Of a DNA stretch of 64,000 nt, positions 10,851-18,959 are shown one piece after another. The position numbers were made by a program, and so were the translations under genes. The notes below the pieces were generated by a model. It saw nothing but the letters and a program-made list of their open reading frames with translations. It had not been told where the DNA came from and ran no database searches. The DNA comes from Mesorhizobium_K sp040049215. Lineage in GTDB: Bacteria > Pseudomonadota > Alphaproteobacteria > Rhizobiales > Rhizobiaceae. The stretch spans positions 558,001 to 622,000 of the forward strand of contig NZ_JBDZDN010000003.1 in NCBI RefSeq assembly GCF_040049215.1. The letters run 5' to 3'. Within the stretch, counting starts at the first letter, position 1. Every line of letters starts with the position of its first letter.

Positions 10851-11116
10851 CCACGGGACTGACATTTCCCAATTCAAGCCGTAGCTACGATCCGGACCAC
10901 GGCAGAATTCGATTTGTCGGCCATGACGGCATGTTCCAGATCTCCTTCTCCATCACCACCGATGCAATTTCGCGAAAACGCTTCGACGGCGCCGACGCGG
11001 AGCGGGACTATCTGGCGACCTTCGACGCCAGCCGCTCGTTCGTCCAGGCTGTTGCGGCCAAGGCTTATGGCCGAACCCGCAAGACCACATACGCCCTGAC
11101 GGCGGCTGATGTCTGA
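10847..11116 (+). CDS. DUF1488 family protein
   Basis: 89-residue small protein. The motif MTTGLTFPNSSRSYDPDHGR and the core IRFVGHDGMFQISF match DUF1488, a family of unknown function found widely in rhizobia, often in several copies. The C-terminal AVAAKAYGRTRKTTYALTAADV is also typical. It starts at the ATG that overlaps the stop of the preceding 30-residue ORF by 4 nt. No function is proposed. Confidence 0.75.
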   Translation: MTTGLTFPNSSRSYDPDHGRIRFVGHDGMFQISFSITTDAISRKRFDGADAERDYLATFDASRSFVQAVAAKAYGRTRKTTYALTAADV

Positions 11117-11251
11117 AGGCTGAGAGGGTGCCCGCCGAATTTCCGCCGACCCTCACGAGATTGTCATCCCGGCGCTCTACCCGCCTTTGCTAAGGTTGCC
11201 AGACGGCATCGCTTCGGGTCGTCGGTCCGGAGCCAACGATACGAGGGTCCG

Positions 11252-11560
11252 GTGCGGCGGCTTGCGATAATCCTTCCGGTGCTGTTGCTCGCCGGCGAGG
11301 CCTCGGCGATTTCCCGCTATCAGACGACGTCGATGAGCTGCGCAAGGGTGCAGGCTGCCGTCAGCTCGGATGGTGCGGCGATCTTGCGCTATCCCGCGCC
11401 CGATAATCCGTCGCTGGTGCTTTATGACCGCTACGTCCGCGACAGGACGTTTTGCAGTTCGTCGCAACGCGCCGATCTCCAGAGCGTACCGGCAGCCGAC
11501 ACGCGCAATTGTCCCGTGCGCAAATGCGTGCGCGCTTCAGGGGCCGGGCGCAACCGCTGA
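11252..11560 (+). CDS. Small secreted cysteine-containing protein
   Basis: The 102-residue product starts at GTG 11252 behind GAGGG. Residues 1-19 (MRRLAIILPVLLLAGEASA) form a clean signal peptide. The mature part has cysteines in MSCARV, RTFCSSSQ and NCPVRKC, which would allow two disulfides in the periplasm, and a conserved-looking GAAILRYPAPDNPSLVLYDRY core. The pattern recurs in rhizobial proteins of unknown function. No domain name can be given. Confidence 0.65.
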   Translation: MRRLAIILPVLLLAGEASAISRYQTTSMSCARVQAAVSSDGAAILRYPAPDNPSLVLYDRYVRDRTFCSSSQRADLQSVPAADTRNCPVRKCVRASGAGRNR

Positions 11561-11569
11561 CGGCCGGCT

Positions 11570-12733
11570 TCAGTCTATCCCGTTGACGGCCGCGAGTTGC
11601 CTCATGCGTGCAGCGGCGAGTTCGGGATCGGCGAGCAGGTGGGCCTTGTCGGCGAGGCGGAACACGTCGGCATAATGCACGACGCCGCGCGCGGCATCCA
11701 TGCCGCCGAGCATGCGGAAATGGCTCTGGAAGCCGTTCAGCCAGGCAAGAAAGACGACGCCCGCCTTGTAGAACTGGGTCGGCGCCTCGAAGATCTTTCG
11801 CGACAGCGCGACCGTGGGGTCGAGGATCGCATGATAGCCCGCGTTGTCGCCGGCCGCGAGGCGCTGGAGTGCTGCGGCTGCAGCCGGCGCGATCGGATCG
11901 AATATGCCGAGCAGCGCATGGGAGACATGTTTGCCGTCGCCCTCGATCAGGTCGGCGTAGTTGAAATCGTCGCCCGTATACATCTTCACGCCGGCAGGCA
12001 GGGCGGCGCGCAGCTTCTCCTCGTGCCGCTGTTCGAGCAGTGAGATTTTTATCCCTTCGATCTTGTTGGGATGCGCGCGGATCAGGTCGAGCACGGTCGC
12101 CATTGCCGTGTCGACATCGCGGCTCGCCCAATAGCCGGCAAGCTCGGGGTCGAACATGTCTCCCAGCCAGTGCAGGATCACCTTGTCGGCTGCCTGGGAA
12201 ATGATCCGGTCGTAGACGTTTAGATAATCGTCGCGCGACTTCGCCATGCGGCAGAGCGCGCGGCTCGCCATCATGATCGCGCGGCCGCCATTCGCCTCGA
12301 TGTGGGCGAACTGCTCCTCATAGGCGGCGATCACATCGTCCAGCGAGCGCGTTTTCGCCGGCTCGAGCTGGTCGGTGCCGGCGCCGCAGGCGAGGTCGGC
12401 GCCTGCCACAGTTCTTGCCTCGGCCAGGGAGCGGCTGATCAGCTCCTTGGCGCCGGACCAGTCGAGGCCCATGCCGCGCTGCGACGTGTCCATCGCCTCG
12501 GCGATCTTCATGCCGAGGCCCCACAGATGGTGGCGGAATTTCAGCGTCGCATCCCAGTCGACAACGGGCGACGTAACCGGGTCGGTCATTCTCAGCGGGT
12601 CCGCGACCACGTGCGCCGCCGCGTAGACCGTGCGGGGCAGGGCGGTGGTGCTCGCCAGCGGAAACGGTGACGCCGGGCCGGTCGAGTAGTCTTCGATCGA
12701 GCCGTCGCTGAGCGGAAGACGGAGTTTTGCCAT
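11570..12733 (-). CDS. DUF993 / dihydrodipicolinate-synthase-like protein
   Basis: 387-residue cytoplasmic protein of the DUF993 family, which appears to adopt the TIM-barrel fold of the DHDPS/NAL aldolase group, though it has not been assigned a reaction as far as I know. Visible segments include GAGTDQLEPAKTRSLDDVIAA, a KVILHWLGDMFDP strand, KIEGIKISLLEQRHE (where the lysine may be the Schiff-base candidate) and VKMYTGDDFNYADLI. The ATG at 12731-12733 follows GGGAGG. It is divergent from the lacI-led operon, and one GAACGTTC operator lies between its putative -35 and -10, so it is likely controlled by that regulator and acts in the same pathway, perhaps in carbon-carbon bond cleavage. Confidence 0.82.
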   Translation of the reverse strand: MAKLRLPLSDGSIEDYSTGPASPFPLASTTALPRTVYAAAHVVADPLRMTDPVTSPVVDWDATLKFRHHLWGLGMKIAEAMDTSQRGMGLDWSGAKELISRSLAEARTVAGADLACGAGTDQLEPAKTRSLDDVIAAYEEQFAHIEANGGRAIMMASRALCRMAKSRDDYLNVYDRIISQAADKVILHWLGDMFDPELAGYWASRDVDTAMATVLDLIRAHPNKIEGIKISLLEQRHEEKLRAALPAGVKMYTGDDFNYADLIEGDGKHVSHALLGIFDPIAPAAAAALQRLAAGDNAGYHAILDPTVALSRKIFEAPTQFYKAGVVFLAWLNGFQSHFRMLGGMDAARGVVHYADVFRLADKAHLLADPELAAARMRQLAAVNGID

Positions 12734-12772
12734 CGGCCGTGGACCTCCCTGCGATGGGCGAATGCCGGCGTA

Positions 12773-12799
12773 ACTATATGGAACGTTCCAAAGTGTCAA
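12773..12799 (-). promoter_or_regulatory. Putative promoter of the DUF993 gene with operator in the spacer
   Basis: On the minus strand TTGACA (12794-12799) and TATAGT (12773-12778) are 15 nt apart. The perfect 12-bp palindrome TGGAACGTTCCA (12779-12790) fills the spacer. The spacing is short, so the -10 could instead be TAGTTA at 17 nt. Confidence 0.55.
12779..12790. promoter_or_regulatory. LacI-family operator O1
   Basis: Perfect palindrome TGGAACGTTCCA with the central CG expected for LacI-family repressors. A second copy is at 12886-12899, on the other side of the divergent region next to the lacI gene. Confidence 0.75.
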
Positions 12800-12862
12800 A
12801 CAGGCCACTGCTCAAATCGGCTATAGCGGTGGGTTGTGAGATGCTTTGGTCAGCCAGTGCGC

Positions 12863-12891
12863 TTGACATGACGGGACGTGAGAATTAGAAC
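12863..12891 (+). promoter_or_regulatory. Putative promoter of the lacI-led catabolic operon
   Basis: TTGACA (12863-12868) is followed after 17 nt by TAGAAC (12886-12891), which runs into the second operator. The -35 is a perfect consensus, while the -10 is weak. Confidence 0.5.
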
Positions 12892-12899
12892 GTTCCAAT
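12886..12899. promoter_or_regulatory. LacI-family operator O2
   Basis: TTAGAACGTTCCAA, palindromic apart from one pair, shares the GAACGTTCCA core with O1 about 108 bp away. It overlaps the putative -10 of the regulator gene, so autorepression is likely. Confidence 0.72.
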
Positions 12900-12933
12900 T
12901 CGCTGGCGCAAAGACCAGCCCCGGAGGAAACCC

Positions 12934-13977
12934 GTGCCCGTTCGCGAAAAGGCGACAATTCTGGACATTGCGCGCGAAGCCGGCGTGTCCAAGTCGACCG
13001 TTTCGCTCGTGCTCCAGGGCAGCGGGCTCATCCGCCCCGAGACCGCAGGCAAGGTCCGCAAGGCCATCGAGGACGTCGGCTACGTCTATAACCGCGGCGC
13101 CGCCAATCTGCGCAAGTCGCACTCCAACGTCATCGGCATGGTCATCAACGACCTGACCAATCCTTTCTTCGCCGAACTCGCCGTCGGCATGGAGCGCGTC
13201 TTCCAGTCTGCCGGCATCGTGCCCTTCATCGCCAACACCGCCGAGAATCCCGTGCGCCAGGAAGAGGTGCTGAAGTCGATGATGGAGCAGGGGGTCGCCG
13301 GCCTCATCGTCTCCCCGGCGCGCGGCACGACGGCTGAAGCGTTCCGGCGCATGCAGCAGGCCGGCATTCCGGTCGTGCTTGCGATGCGTCGCCTGCGCGA
13401 GGGCCGCGTGCCGGCCGTCGTGCCGGACAATCGCCGCGGCGCCACGCTCGCCGCCGCGCATCTTATCCGCAAGGGCCACCGCCGGCTCGCCTTCTTCGGC
13501 GGCTTCTCCGACATGGTCGTCTACCATGAACGTGCCGACGGGTTTCGCGATGCCTGCGAGGCGCATGGTATCGCCACTCAGGACATCACGATCGTCGAGG
13601 GCGAGACCAACCGCAAAGGCGGCATGGCTTGTCTCGACACTGCCCTGTCGCTGCCGAACCCGCCGACCGCCGCGGTCTGCTTCAATGACGCCGTCGCCTT
13701 CGGCGTCATGCTGGCGTTGCGCAAGCGCGGCCTGGAGCCGGGGCGCGACTTCGCCGTCGTCGGCTTCGACGACGTGGTTGAAGCGCAGCATTACGTGCCC
13801 GCGCTGACCAGCGTCTCGGTCGACACGGCAGGCCTTGGTGAGCGCGCCGCCCATTCGGTGCTGAAGATGATCCAGTCGCGCACGACGCGCGCGGAAGACC
13901 ATGTCGGCGCCGTCAACCTGGTGGTTCGCGAAAGTTGCGGCCCCGACCTCGATACATCCAGGGACGGAGTGGCATGA
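12934..13977 (+). CDS. LacI-family transcriptional regulator
   Basis: 347-residue repressor with an N-terminal LacI helix-turn-helix (ATILDIAREAGVSKSTVSLV, about residues 7-26), the hinge helix region (KSHSNVIGMVI), and a periplasmic-binding-like effector domain with the family pattern DLTNPFFAELAVGME, VPDNRRGATLAAAHLI and DFAVVGFDDVVEA. It starts at GTG 12934 behind CCGGAGGAAA. Its stop overlaps the next gene as ATGA, which makes it the first gene of the catabolic operon. The effector is probably a sugar-like intermediate of the pathway; the two GAACGTTC operators upstream are the natural targets. Confidence 0.93.
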   Translation: MPVREKATILDIAREAGVSKSTVSLVLQGSGLIRPETAGKVRKAIEDVGYVYNRGAANLRKSHSNVIGMVINDLTNPFFAELAVGMERVFQSAGIVPFIANTAENPVRQEEVLKSMMEQGVAGLIVSPARGTTAEAFRRMQQAGIPVVLAMRRLREGRVPAVVPDNRRGATLAAAHLIRKGHRRLAFFGGFSDMVVYHERADGFRDACEAHGIATQDITIVEGETNRKGGMACLDTALSLPNPPTAAVCFNDAVAFGVMLALRKRGLEPGRDFAVVGFDDVVEAQHYVPALTSVSVDTAGLGERAAHSVLKMIQSRTTRAEDHVGAVNLVVRESCGPDLDTSRDGVA

Positions 13978-14987
13978 CGGTGAGATGGGGCCTGATCGGC
14001 GCGAGCACGATCGCCAGGCAGTTCATGATCGGCGCAGTTCGCGCCGAGGGCGGCGAAGTCGCGGCCGTCATGAGCTCCAGCGCCGACCGCGCGGCGTCTT
14101 ACGCAAAGGAAAACGGCATTCCCGCCGCTTTCTCGACGCTCGACGCAATCCTCGGCGCCGACATCGACGCCGTCTACATCTCGACCACCAACGAGCTGCA
14201 TCTCGAACAGTCGCTTGCCGCGGCGAAGGCCGGCAAGCATGTGCTTTGCGAAAAGCCGCTTGCGCTCACCAGCGCCGATGCCAGGAAGATCGTCGCGGCC
14301 TGCAAGGCTGCGGGCGTCGTCATGGGCACCAACCATCATCTGCGCAATGCCGGCGCGCACCGCGCCATGCGCGAGGCGATTGCCTCAGGCCGCATAGGTA
14401 AGCCGATCGCCGCGCGCGTCTTCCACTCCGTCTATCTGCCCGAGAATCTCCAGGGCTGGCGCATCTCGAAACCCGAGGCGGGCGGCGGCGTGGTGCTCGA
14501 CATCACCGTGCATGACGCCGACACGCTCCGCTTCGTGCTGGGCAGCGACCCGGTCGAGGTTTCTGCGTTCACCCAGTCGGCCGGGATGGCGGCGGGCGGG
14601 CTGGAGGACGGCGCCATGTGCATCTGGCGCTTCAGGTCCGGCGTAATCGCGCAGTCGCATGAGGGCTTCACCACCAGATTCGCCGGCACCGGCTTCGAGG
14701 TGCATGGCAGCGAAGGCTCGCTGTTCGGCAGGGACGTGATGACACAGAAGCCGGTCGGCTCGGTCACATTGCGCACCGCCAGCGGCGAGGAGGAACTCAC
14801 CTTTGACCGCGGCGATCTCTATGCACGCTCGCTCGGCCTGTTCCACAAGGCGATAGACGGCGAGGGGGCACCGTCGGCCACCGGCGAGGACGGCGTCTGG
14901 TCGCTGGCCTCCGCCGAGGCCGCGCTGCAGTCGGCAAGGACCGGGCGCGCCGTCGCCGTCGATCCGAAGCTCGGGGAGATCGCGTGA
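13974..14987 (+). CDS. Gfo/Idh/MocA family NAD(P)-dependent oxidoreductase
   Basis: 337-residue dehydrogenase. The N-terminal Rossmann fold shows VRWGLIGASTIARQFM, STTNELH and the conserved CEKPLALT lysine motif. The second domain carries GGGVVLDITVHDADTLRFVLG with the catalytic Asp/His pair. Members oxidise or reduce sugars, cyclitols and sugar acids with NAD(P), which suits its place beside a sugar transporter. ATG 13974 overlaps the lacI stop by 4 nt, and the stop overlaps the GTG of the next gene in the same way, showing tight coupling. Confidence 0.92.
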   Translation: MTVRWGLIGASTIARQFMIGAVRAEGGEVAAVMSSSADRAASYAKENGIPAAFSTLDAILGADIDAVYISTTNELHLEQSLAAAKAGKHVLCEKPLALTSADARKIVAACKAAGVVMGTNHHLRNAGAHRAMREAIASGRIGKPIAARVFHSVYLPENLQGWRISKPEAGGGVVLDITVHDADTLRFVLGSDPVEVSAFTQSAGMAAGGLEDGAMCIWRFRSGVIAQSHEGFTTRFAGTGFEVHGSEGSLFGRDVMTQKPVGSVTLRTASGEEELTFDRGDLYARSLGLFHKAIDGEGAPSATGEDGVWSLASAEAALQSARTGRAVAVDPKLGEIA

Positions 14988-16597
14988 GCAAGGTCGTCGC
15001 CCCAGCCCAGGCCGCGTCCCTTATCGGGGACGGAATGGTCGTCTCCGTCTCCTCGTCCTCAGGGCTCGGTTGTCCCGACCTGATGCTGAAGGCGATCGGC
15101 GAACGCTTCGACAAGGAAGGCCATCCGCGCGACCTCACCACGCTGCATCCGATCGCCGCCGGCGACATGAGCGGCATCAAGGGTGTCGACCATATCGCCA
15201 AGAAGGGCCTGCTGAAAAAGATCATCGGCGGCTCCTATCCCTCGGGACCGTCGAGCGCCGAGCCGCCGCTGATCTGGAAGATGATCGGCAACGAGGAGGT
15301 CGCCGCCTACAACGTTCCGTCGGGCATCATGTTCGACATGCACCGAGAGGCCGCCGCAAAGCGCCCCGGCGTGTTGACCAAGATCGGGCTCGACACCTTC
15401 GTCGACCCTGACCGACAGGGCTGCGCGATGAACGAAAGGGCCGCCGCCGAGCCGATCGTCAGGAAGATTGTCTTCGAGGGCGAGGACTGGCTTTATTTCC
15501 CTGCCATTGCCCCGGAAATCGCGATCATCCGCGCCACCACCGCCGACGAGCGCGGCAACCTCACCTACGAGCATGAGGGTGCCTATCTCGGCGGGCTCGA
15601 TCAGGCGCTCGCCGCCCGCAACAATGGCGGCATCGTCATTGCGCAGGTCAAGCGGGTCACCAAGGACGGGTCGCTGCGCCCGCATGACGTGCGCGTGCCC
15701 GGCATGCTGGTCGACTATGTCGTCGTCGATCCCGACCAGAAGCAGACCACGCAGACACTTTACGATCCCGCCATATCCGGCGAGATCTTCCGCCCGCTGG
15801 AAAGCTTCCGCGTGCCCGAGTTCAATATCCAGAAGGTCATCGCCCGCCGCGTCGCCCGCGAGCTTGAGGCGGGCAGCGCCGTCAATCTGGGCTTCGGCAT
15901 CTCGGCCAACGTGCCGCGCATCCTCCTGGAGGAAGGCCTGCACGGCGAAGTCACCTGGGTCATCGAGCAGGGCGCCGTCGGCGGCGTGCCGCTGCTCGAC
16001 TTCGCCTTCGGCTGCGCGTCGAATGCCGACGCCTTCATGCCGTCGCCCTATCAGTTCACCTATTTCCAGGGTGCTGGCTTCGACGCCTCGCTGCTCTCCT
16101 TCCTGGAGATCGACCGCAGCGGTTCGGTGAACGTCTCGAAGCTCTCCTTCCGCCCGCATGTGACGGCTGGCGCCGGCGGTTTCGTCGACATCACCGCGCG
16201 GGCGAAAAAGATCGTCTTCTCAGGCATGTTCAACGCGGGCGCGAAGCTGAACGTCGAAGGCGGCAAGCTGGTCATCGAGAAGGACGGCAAGCTGAAGAAA
16301 CTGGTCAACGAAGTCGAGCACGTTACCTTCTCGGGCAGGCGTGGCGTCGAGCAGGGCCAGAATGTGACCTACGTCACCGAACGTGCCGTGATGAAACTGT
16401 CGCGGGAGGGTATCGTGCTCACCGAGATTGCGCCTGGCGCTGATTTGCAGACGCACATTCTCGACCAGTCCGAATTCCCGCTGATCGTCTCGCCCGACCT
16501 GAAGACGATGGATGCCTGCCTGTTCGCCGAAGCGCCGATCGGCTTGACGCTGCCGCGCAAGCCCGCGCGCGTTCCCATGGAGGCGGCGCATGTCTGA
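14984..16597 (+). CDS. Fused acyl-CoA:acetate/3-ketoacid CoA-transferase
   Basis: 537-residue family I CoA-transferase in which alpha and beta subunits are fused, as in the YdiF type. It moves CoA between carboxylates through a glutamyl-thioester. The beta half contains GSAVNLGFGISANVPRILLEEG and then WVIEQGAVGG, whose Glu is the expected active-site residue. The alpha half carries the glycine-rich GDGMVVSVSSSSGLGCPDLM. The start is GTG 14984 in a GTGA overlap with the previous gene, and the 3' end overlaps the crotonase gene by 8 nt. Its presence in a sugar-type locus implies that an organic acid intermediate is activated to a CoA ester. Confidence 0.92.
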   Translation: MSKVVAPAQAASLIGDGMVVSVSSSSGLGCPDLMLKAIGERFDKEGHPRDLTTLHPIAAGDMSGIKGVDHIAKKGLLKKIIGGSYPSGPSSAEPPLIWKMIGNEEVAAYNVPSGIMFDMHREAAAKRPGVLTKIGLDTFVDPDRQGCAMNERAAAEPIVRKIVFEGEDWLYFPAIAPEIAIIRATTADERGNLTYEHEGAYLGGLDQALAARNNGGIVIAQVKRVTKDGSLRPHDVRVPGMLVDYVVVDPDQKQTTQTLYDPAISGEIFRPLESFRVPEFNIQKVIARRVARELEAGSAVNLGFGISANVPRILLEEGLHGEVTWVIEQGAVGGVPLLDFAFGCASNADAFMPSPYQFTYFQGAGFDASLLSFLEIDRSGSVNVSKLSFRPHVTAGAGGFVDITARAKKIVFSGMFNAGAKLNVEGGKLVIEKDGKLKKLVNEVEHVTFSGRRGVEQGQNVTYVTERAVMKLSREGIVLTEIAPGADLQTHILDQSEFPLIVSPDLKTMDACLFAEAPIGLTLPRKPARVPMEAAHV

Positions 16598-17363
16598 ACT
16601 CGTCACCTTCGAACAGGACGGCGCGCTTGGCATCGTCACGCTGCGCCGCCCGGAAAAATTTAACGCGCTCGACATCCCCATGCTGCGCGCGCTCGAGACC
16701 GCGCTTGACGCCGCCGAGGAGGCGGAAGGTGTGCGCGTCGTGTTGCTATGCGGCGAGGGCAAGGGCTTTTGTTCGGGCGGCGATGTCGAGGCGTGGTCCG
16801 CGATGAGTGCTGCCGATTTTCAGGTCAAGTGGGTACGTTACGGCCACCGCGTCTTCGACCGCCTGGCGCGGCTGCGCCAACCCACAATCGCCGTGCTTTG
16901 CGGCCACGCTCTCGGCGGCGGACTGGAGCTTGCCGCCGCCTGCGACTTCCGCCTCGCCGAACGTCAGGTGAAACTCGGCTTCCCGGAGACGTCGATCGGC
17001 GTGGTGCCCGGCTGGTCTGGCACGCAGCGTGCGGTGCGCCGTTTCGGCGCGCAGACCGTCCGGCGGCTTGCGCTTGGCGGCGAGATCCTGCTTGCACCCG
17101 AGGCGCTGGCATCGGGCGTCGTCGACCGCGTCGTCGAGACGGGCGCGGCGCTGGCCGAGGCGAAGGCATGGGCGGAAAAGATCGCAGAGCGCGGGCCGCT
17201 CGCCACCGAGGTCGCCAAGCTGATGATATCAGTCGCAGAGGGTGAGGAAAGCGCTGCCGCGATCGAAGCGCTTGCCAGCGGATTCATCGCGTCGACCGGC
17301 GACCTAAAGATGGGCGTCGAAGCATTCAGAAACAAACAGAAGCTAGCATTTTCAAGAAGCTAG
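16590..17363 (+). CDS. Enoyl-CoA hydratase/isomerase (crotonase) family protein
   Basis: 257-residue crotonase. The oxyanion-hole segments CSGGDVEAW and GHALGGGLELAAACD are present. Both acidic residues used by true hydratases are kept: the Glu of GGGLEL and the Glu of FPETSIGVVPGWSGTQR. It could hydrate an unsaturated CoA ester or, as other crotonases do, cleave a beta-diketone or isomerise a double bond. It overlaps the CoA-transferase gene by 8 nt, which suggests that it acts on the CoA ester made by that enzyme. Confidence 0.93.
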   Translation: MSELVTFEQDGALGIVTLRRPEKFNALDIPMLRALETALDAAEEAEGVRVVLLCGEGKGFCSGGDVEAWSAMSAADFQVKWVRYGHRVFDRLARLRQPTIAVLCGHALGGGLELAAACDFRLAERQVKLGFPETSIGVVPGWSGTQRAVRRFGAQTVRRLALGGEILLAPEALASGVVDRVVETGAALAEAKAWAEKIAERGPLATEVAKLMISVAEGEESAAAIEALASGFIASTGDLKMGVEAFRNKQKLAFSRS

Positions 17364-17388
17364 AGACGAAACCGGACTCGATTTCTCA

Positions 17389-18900
17389 ATGAACGCTCCG
17401 CTCAATATCTCAATGCCAGCCGAGGCCGCCGCTGGCCCGACGAGCTACAAGCTGCTCATCGACGGCAAGCATGTCGACGCCGCCGACGGCCGCTCGCTGG
17501 AGCGCCGGAGCCCCGGCCACGGCTTCGTCGTCTCGCGTTATGCGCAGGCGAGCGAGAAGGACGTAGATCTGGCCGTGAAGGCCGCGCACAGTGCCTTCGA
17601 GAGTGGCCCCTGGCCGCGCATGAAGGCCGCCGAGCGCGCCGGAATCCTCCTCAAAGCGGCCGATCTGATCGAGGCGCGGCTTGAAGACATCGCCCGCCTC
17701 GATGCGCTGGAATCCGGAAAGCCGATCGCCCAGGCGCGTGGCGAGATCGGCGGCGCCGTCGACATCTGGCGCTACGCCGCCTCGCTTGCCCGCACGCTGC
17801 ATGGCGAATCCTACGCCAATCTCGGCGACGCCATGCTCGGCGTGGTGCTGCGCGAACCGATCGGCGTCGTCTCGATCATCACGCCATGGAATTTTCCGTT
17901 CCTGATCGTCAGCCAGAAGCTGCCCTTCGCGCTCGCCGCCGGCTGCACCGCCGTCGTGAAGCCCTCGGAGATGACCTCGGCGTCGACCTTCGTGCTCGGC
18001 GACATACTGCTCGAAGCCGGCGTTCCTTCAGGTGTTGTCAACGTCATTGCCGGCCTCGGCGCCGATGTCGGCGCGCCGATGGTTTCGCATCCGCTGGTCG
18101 AGATGGTCTCCTTCACCGGCTCGACCCGTGTCGGCAAGCTGACCATGGCGAGCGCGGCGCAGTCGCTGAAGAAGGTGTCGATGGAACTCGGCGGCAAGAA
18201 CGGCCAGATCGTGTTTCCGGATGGCGACCTGGAGGCCGCCGCCGACGCAGCCGTCTTCGGCGGTTTCTTCAACGCCGGCGAGTGCTGCAACGCCGGCAGC
18301 CGGCTCATCGTGCATGAGGCCATAGCAGACGATTTTCTCGCAGCGGTGAAAACGCTCACCGCAAAGGTCCGCGTCGGCGATCCGCTCGATGACCTCACCA
18401 AGGTCGGAGCCATGATCTCGACCGACCATCTGACTAAGGTCTCCGGCTACGTTTCGACGGCAAAAGGCGAGGGCGCCAGTGTGCTTTCCGGCGGTGACGC
18501 CAGGGCATCCAGCGCGGGTCAATATCTCGACCCGACCATCGTCGCGGGAGTGACCGAAGGCATGGCGATCGCCCGTGAGGAAGTGTTTGGCCCGGTGCTC
18601 TCCGTGCTCTCGTTTAAAACGATTGAAGAGGCGTTGCGCATCGCCAATAACACGCCTTATGGTCTCTCTGCAGGCGTGTGGTCGAAGGACATCGACACCT
18701 GCATGACGGTAGCGCGCGGCGTCCGTACGGGAACGGTGTGGGTCAACACCTTCATGGACGGTTATCCCGAACTGCCCTTCGGAGGATACAAGCAGTCCGG
18801 CCTCGGGCGTGAACTGGGAAAGCGCGCCGTGGAGGACTACACCGAGGAGAAGACCATCCAGTTTCATCGCGGCCAGCGCACCGGTTGGTGGGTTGGCTGA
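17389..18900 (+). CDS. NAD(P)-dependent aldehyde dehydrogenase
   Basis: 503-residue ALDH superfamily enzyme. It has the cofactor-side motif TPWNFPFLIVSQKLPFALAAG with KPSE, the general base region MELGGKNGQ, and the nucleophile region FFNAGECCNAGSR, where the second cysteine of CC is the likely catalytic one. It converts an aldehyde to an acid and could supply the acid that the CoA-transferase activates. The ATG at 17389 has only a weak ribosome site, 25 nt after the crotonase gene. Confidence 0.93.
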   Translation: MNAPLNISMPAEAAAGPTSYKLLIDGKHVDAADGRSLERRSPGHGFVVSRYAQASEKDVDLAVKAAHSAFESGPWPRMKAAERAGILLKAADLIEARLEDIARLDALESGKPIAQARGEIGGAVDIWRYAASLARTLHGESYANLGDAMLGVVLREPIGVVSIITPWNFPFLIVSQKLPFALAAGCTAVVKPSEMTSASTFVLGDILLEAGVPSGVVNVIAGLGADVGAPMVSHPLVEMVSFTGSTRVGKLTMASAAQSLKKVSMELGGKNGQIVFPDGDLEAAADAAVFGGFFNAGECCNAGSRLIVHEAIADDFLAAVKTLTAKVRVGDPLDDLTKVGAMISTDHLTKVSGYVSTAKGEGASVLSGGDARASSAGQYLDPTIVAGVTEGMAIAREEVFGPVLSVLSFKTIEEALRIANNTPYGLSAGVWSKDIDTCMTVARGVRTGTVWVNTFMDGYPELPFGGYKQSGLGRELGKRAVEDYTEEKTIQFHRGQRTGWWVG

Positions 18901-18912
18901 GTTGGGAAGAAC

Positions 18913-18929
18913 CCGGCGGTGTCCGCCGG
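18913..18929 (+). promoter_or_regulatory. Intercistronic hairpin before the binding-protein gene
   Basis: A 7-bp GC stem CCGGCGG / CCGCCGG with loop TGT lies 31 nt before the solute-binding-protein ATG. There is no T tract, so it is more likely a processing or 5' stabilising structure than a terminator. Confidence 0.5.
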
Positions 18930-18959
18930 TCGTGTAACCGCAACTTTGGGAGGTACATC

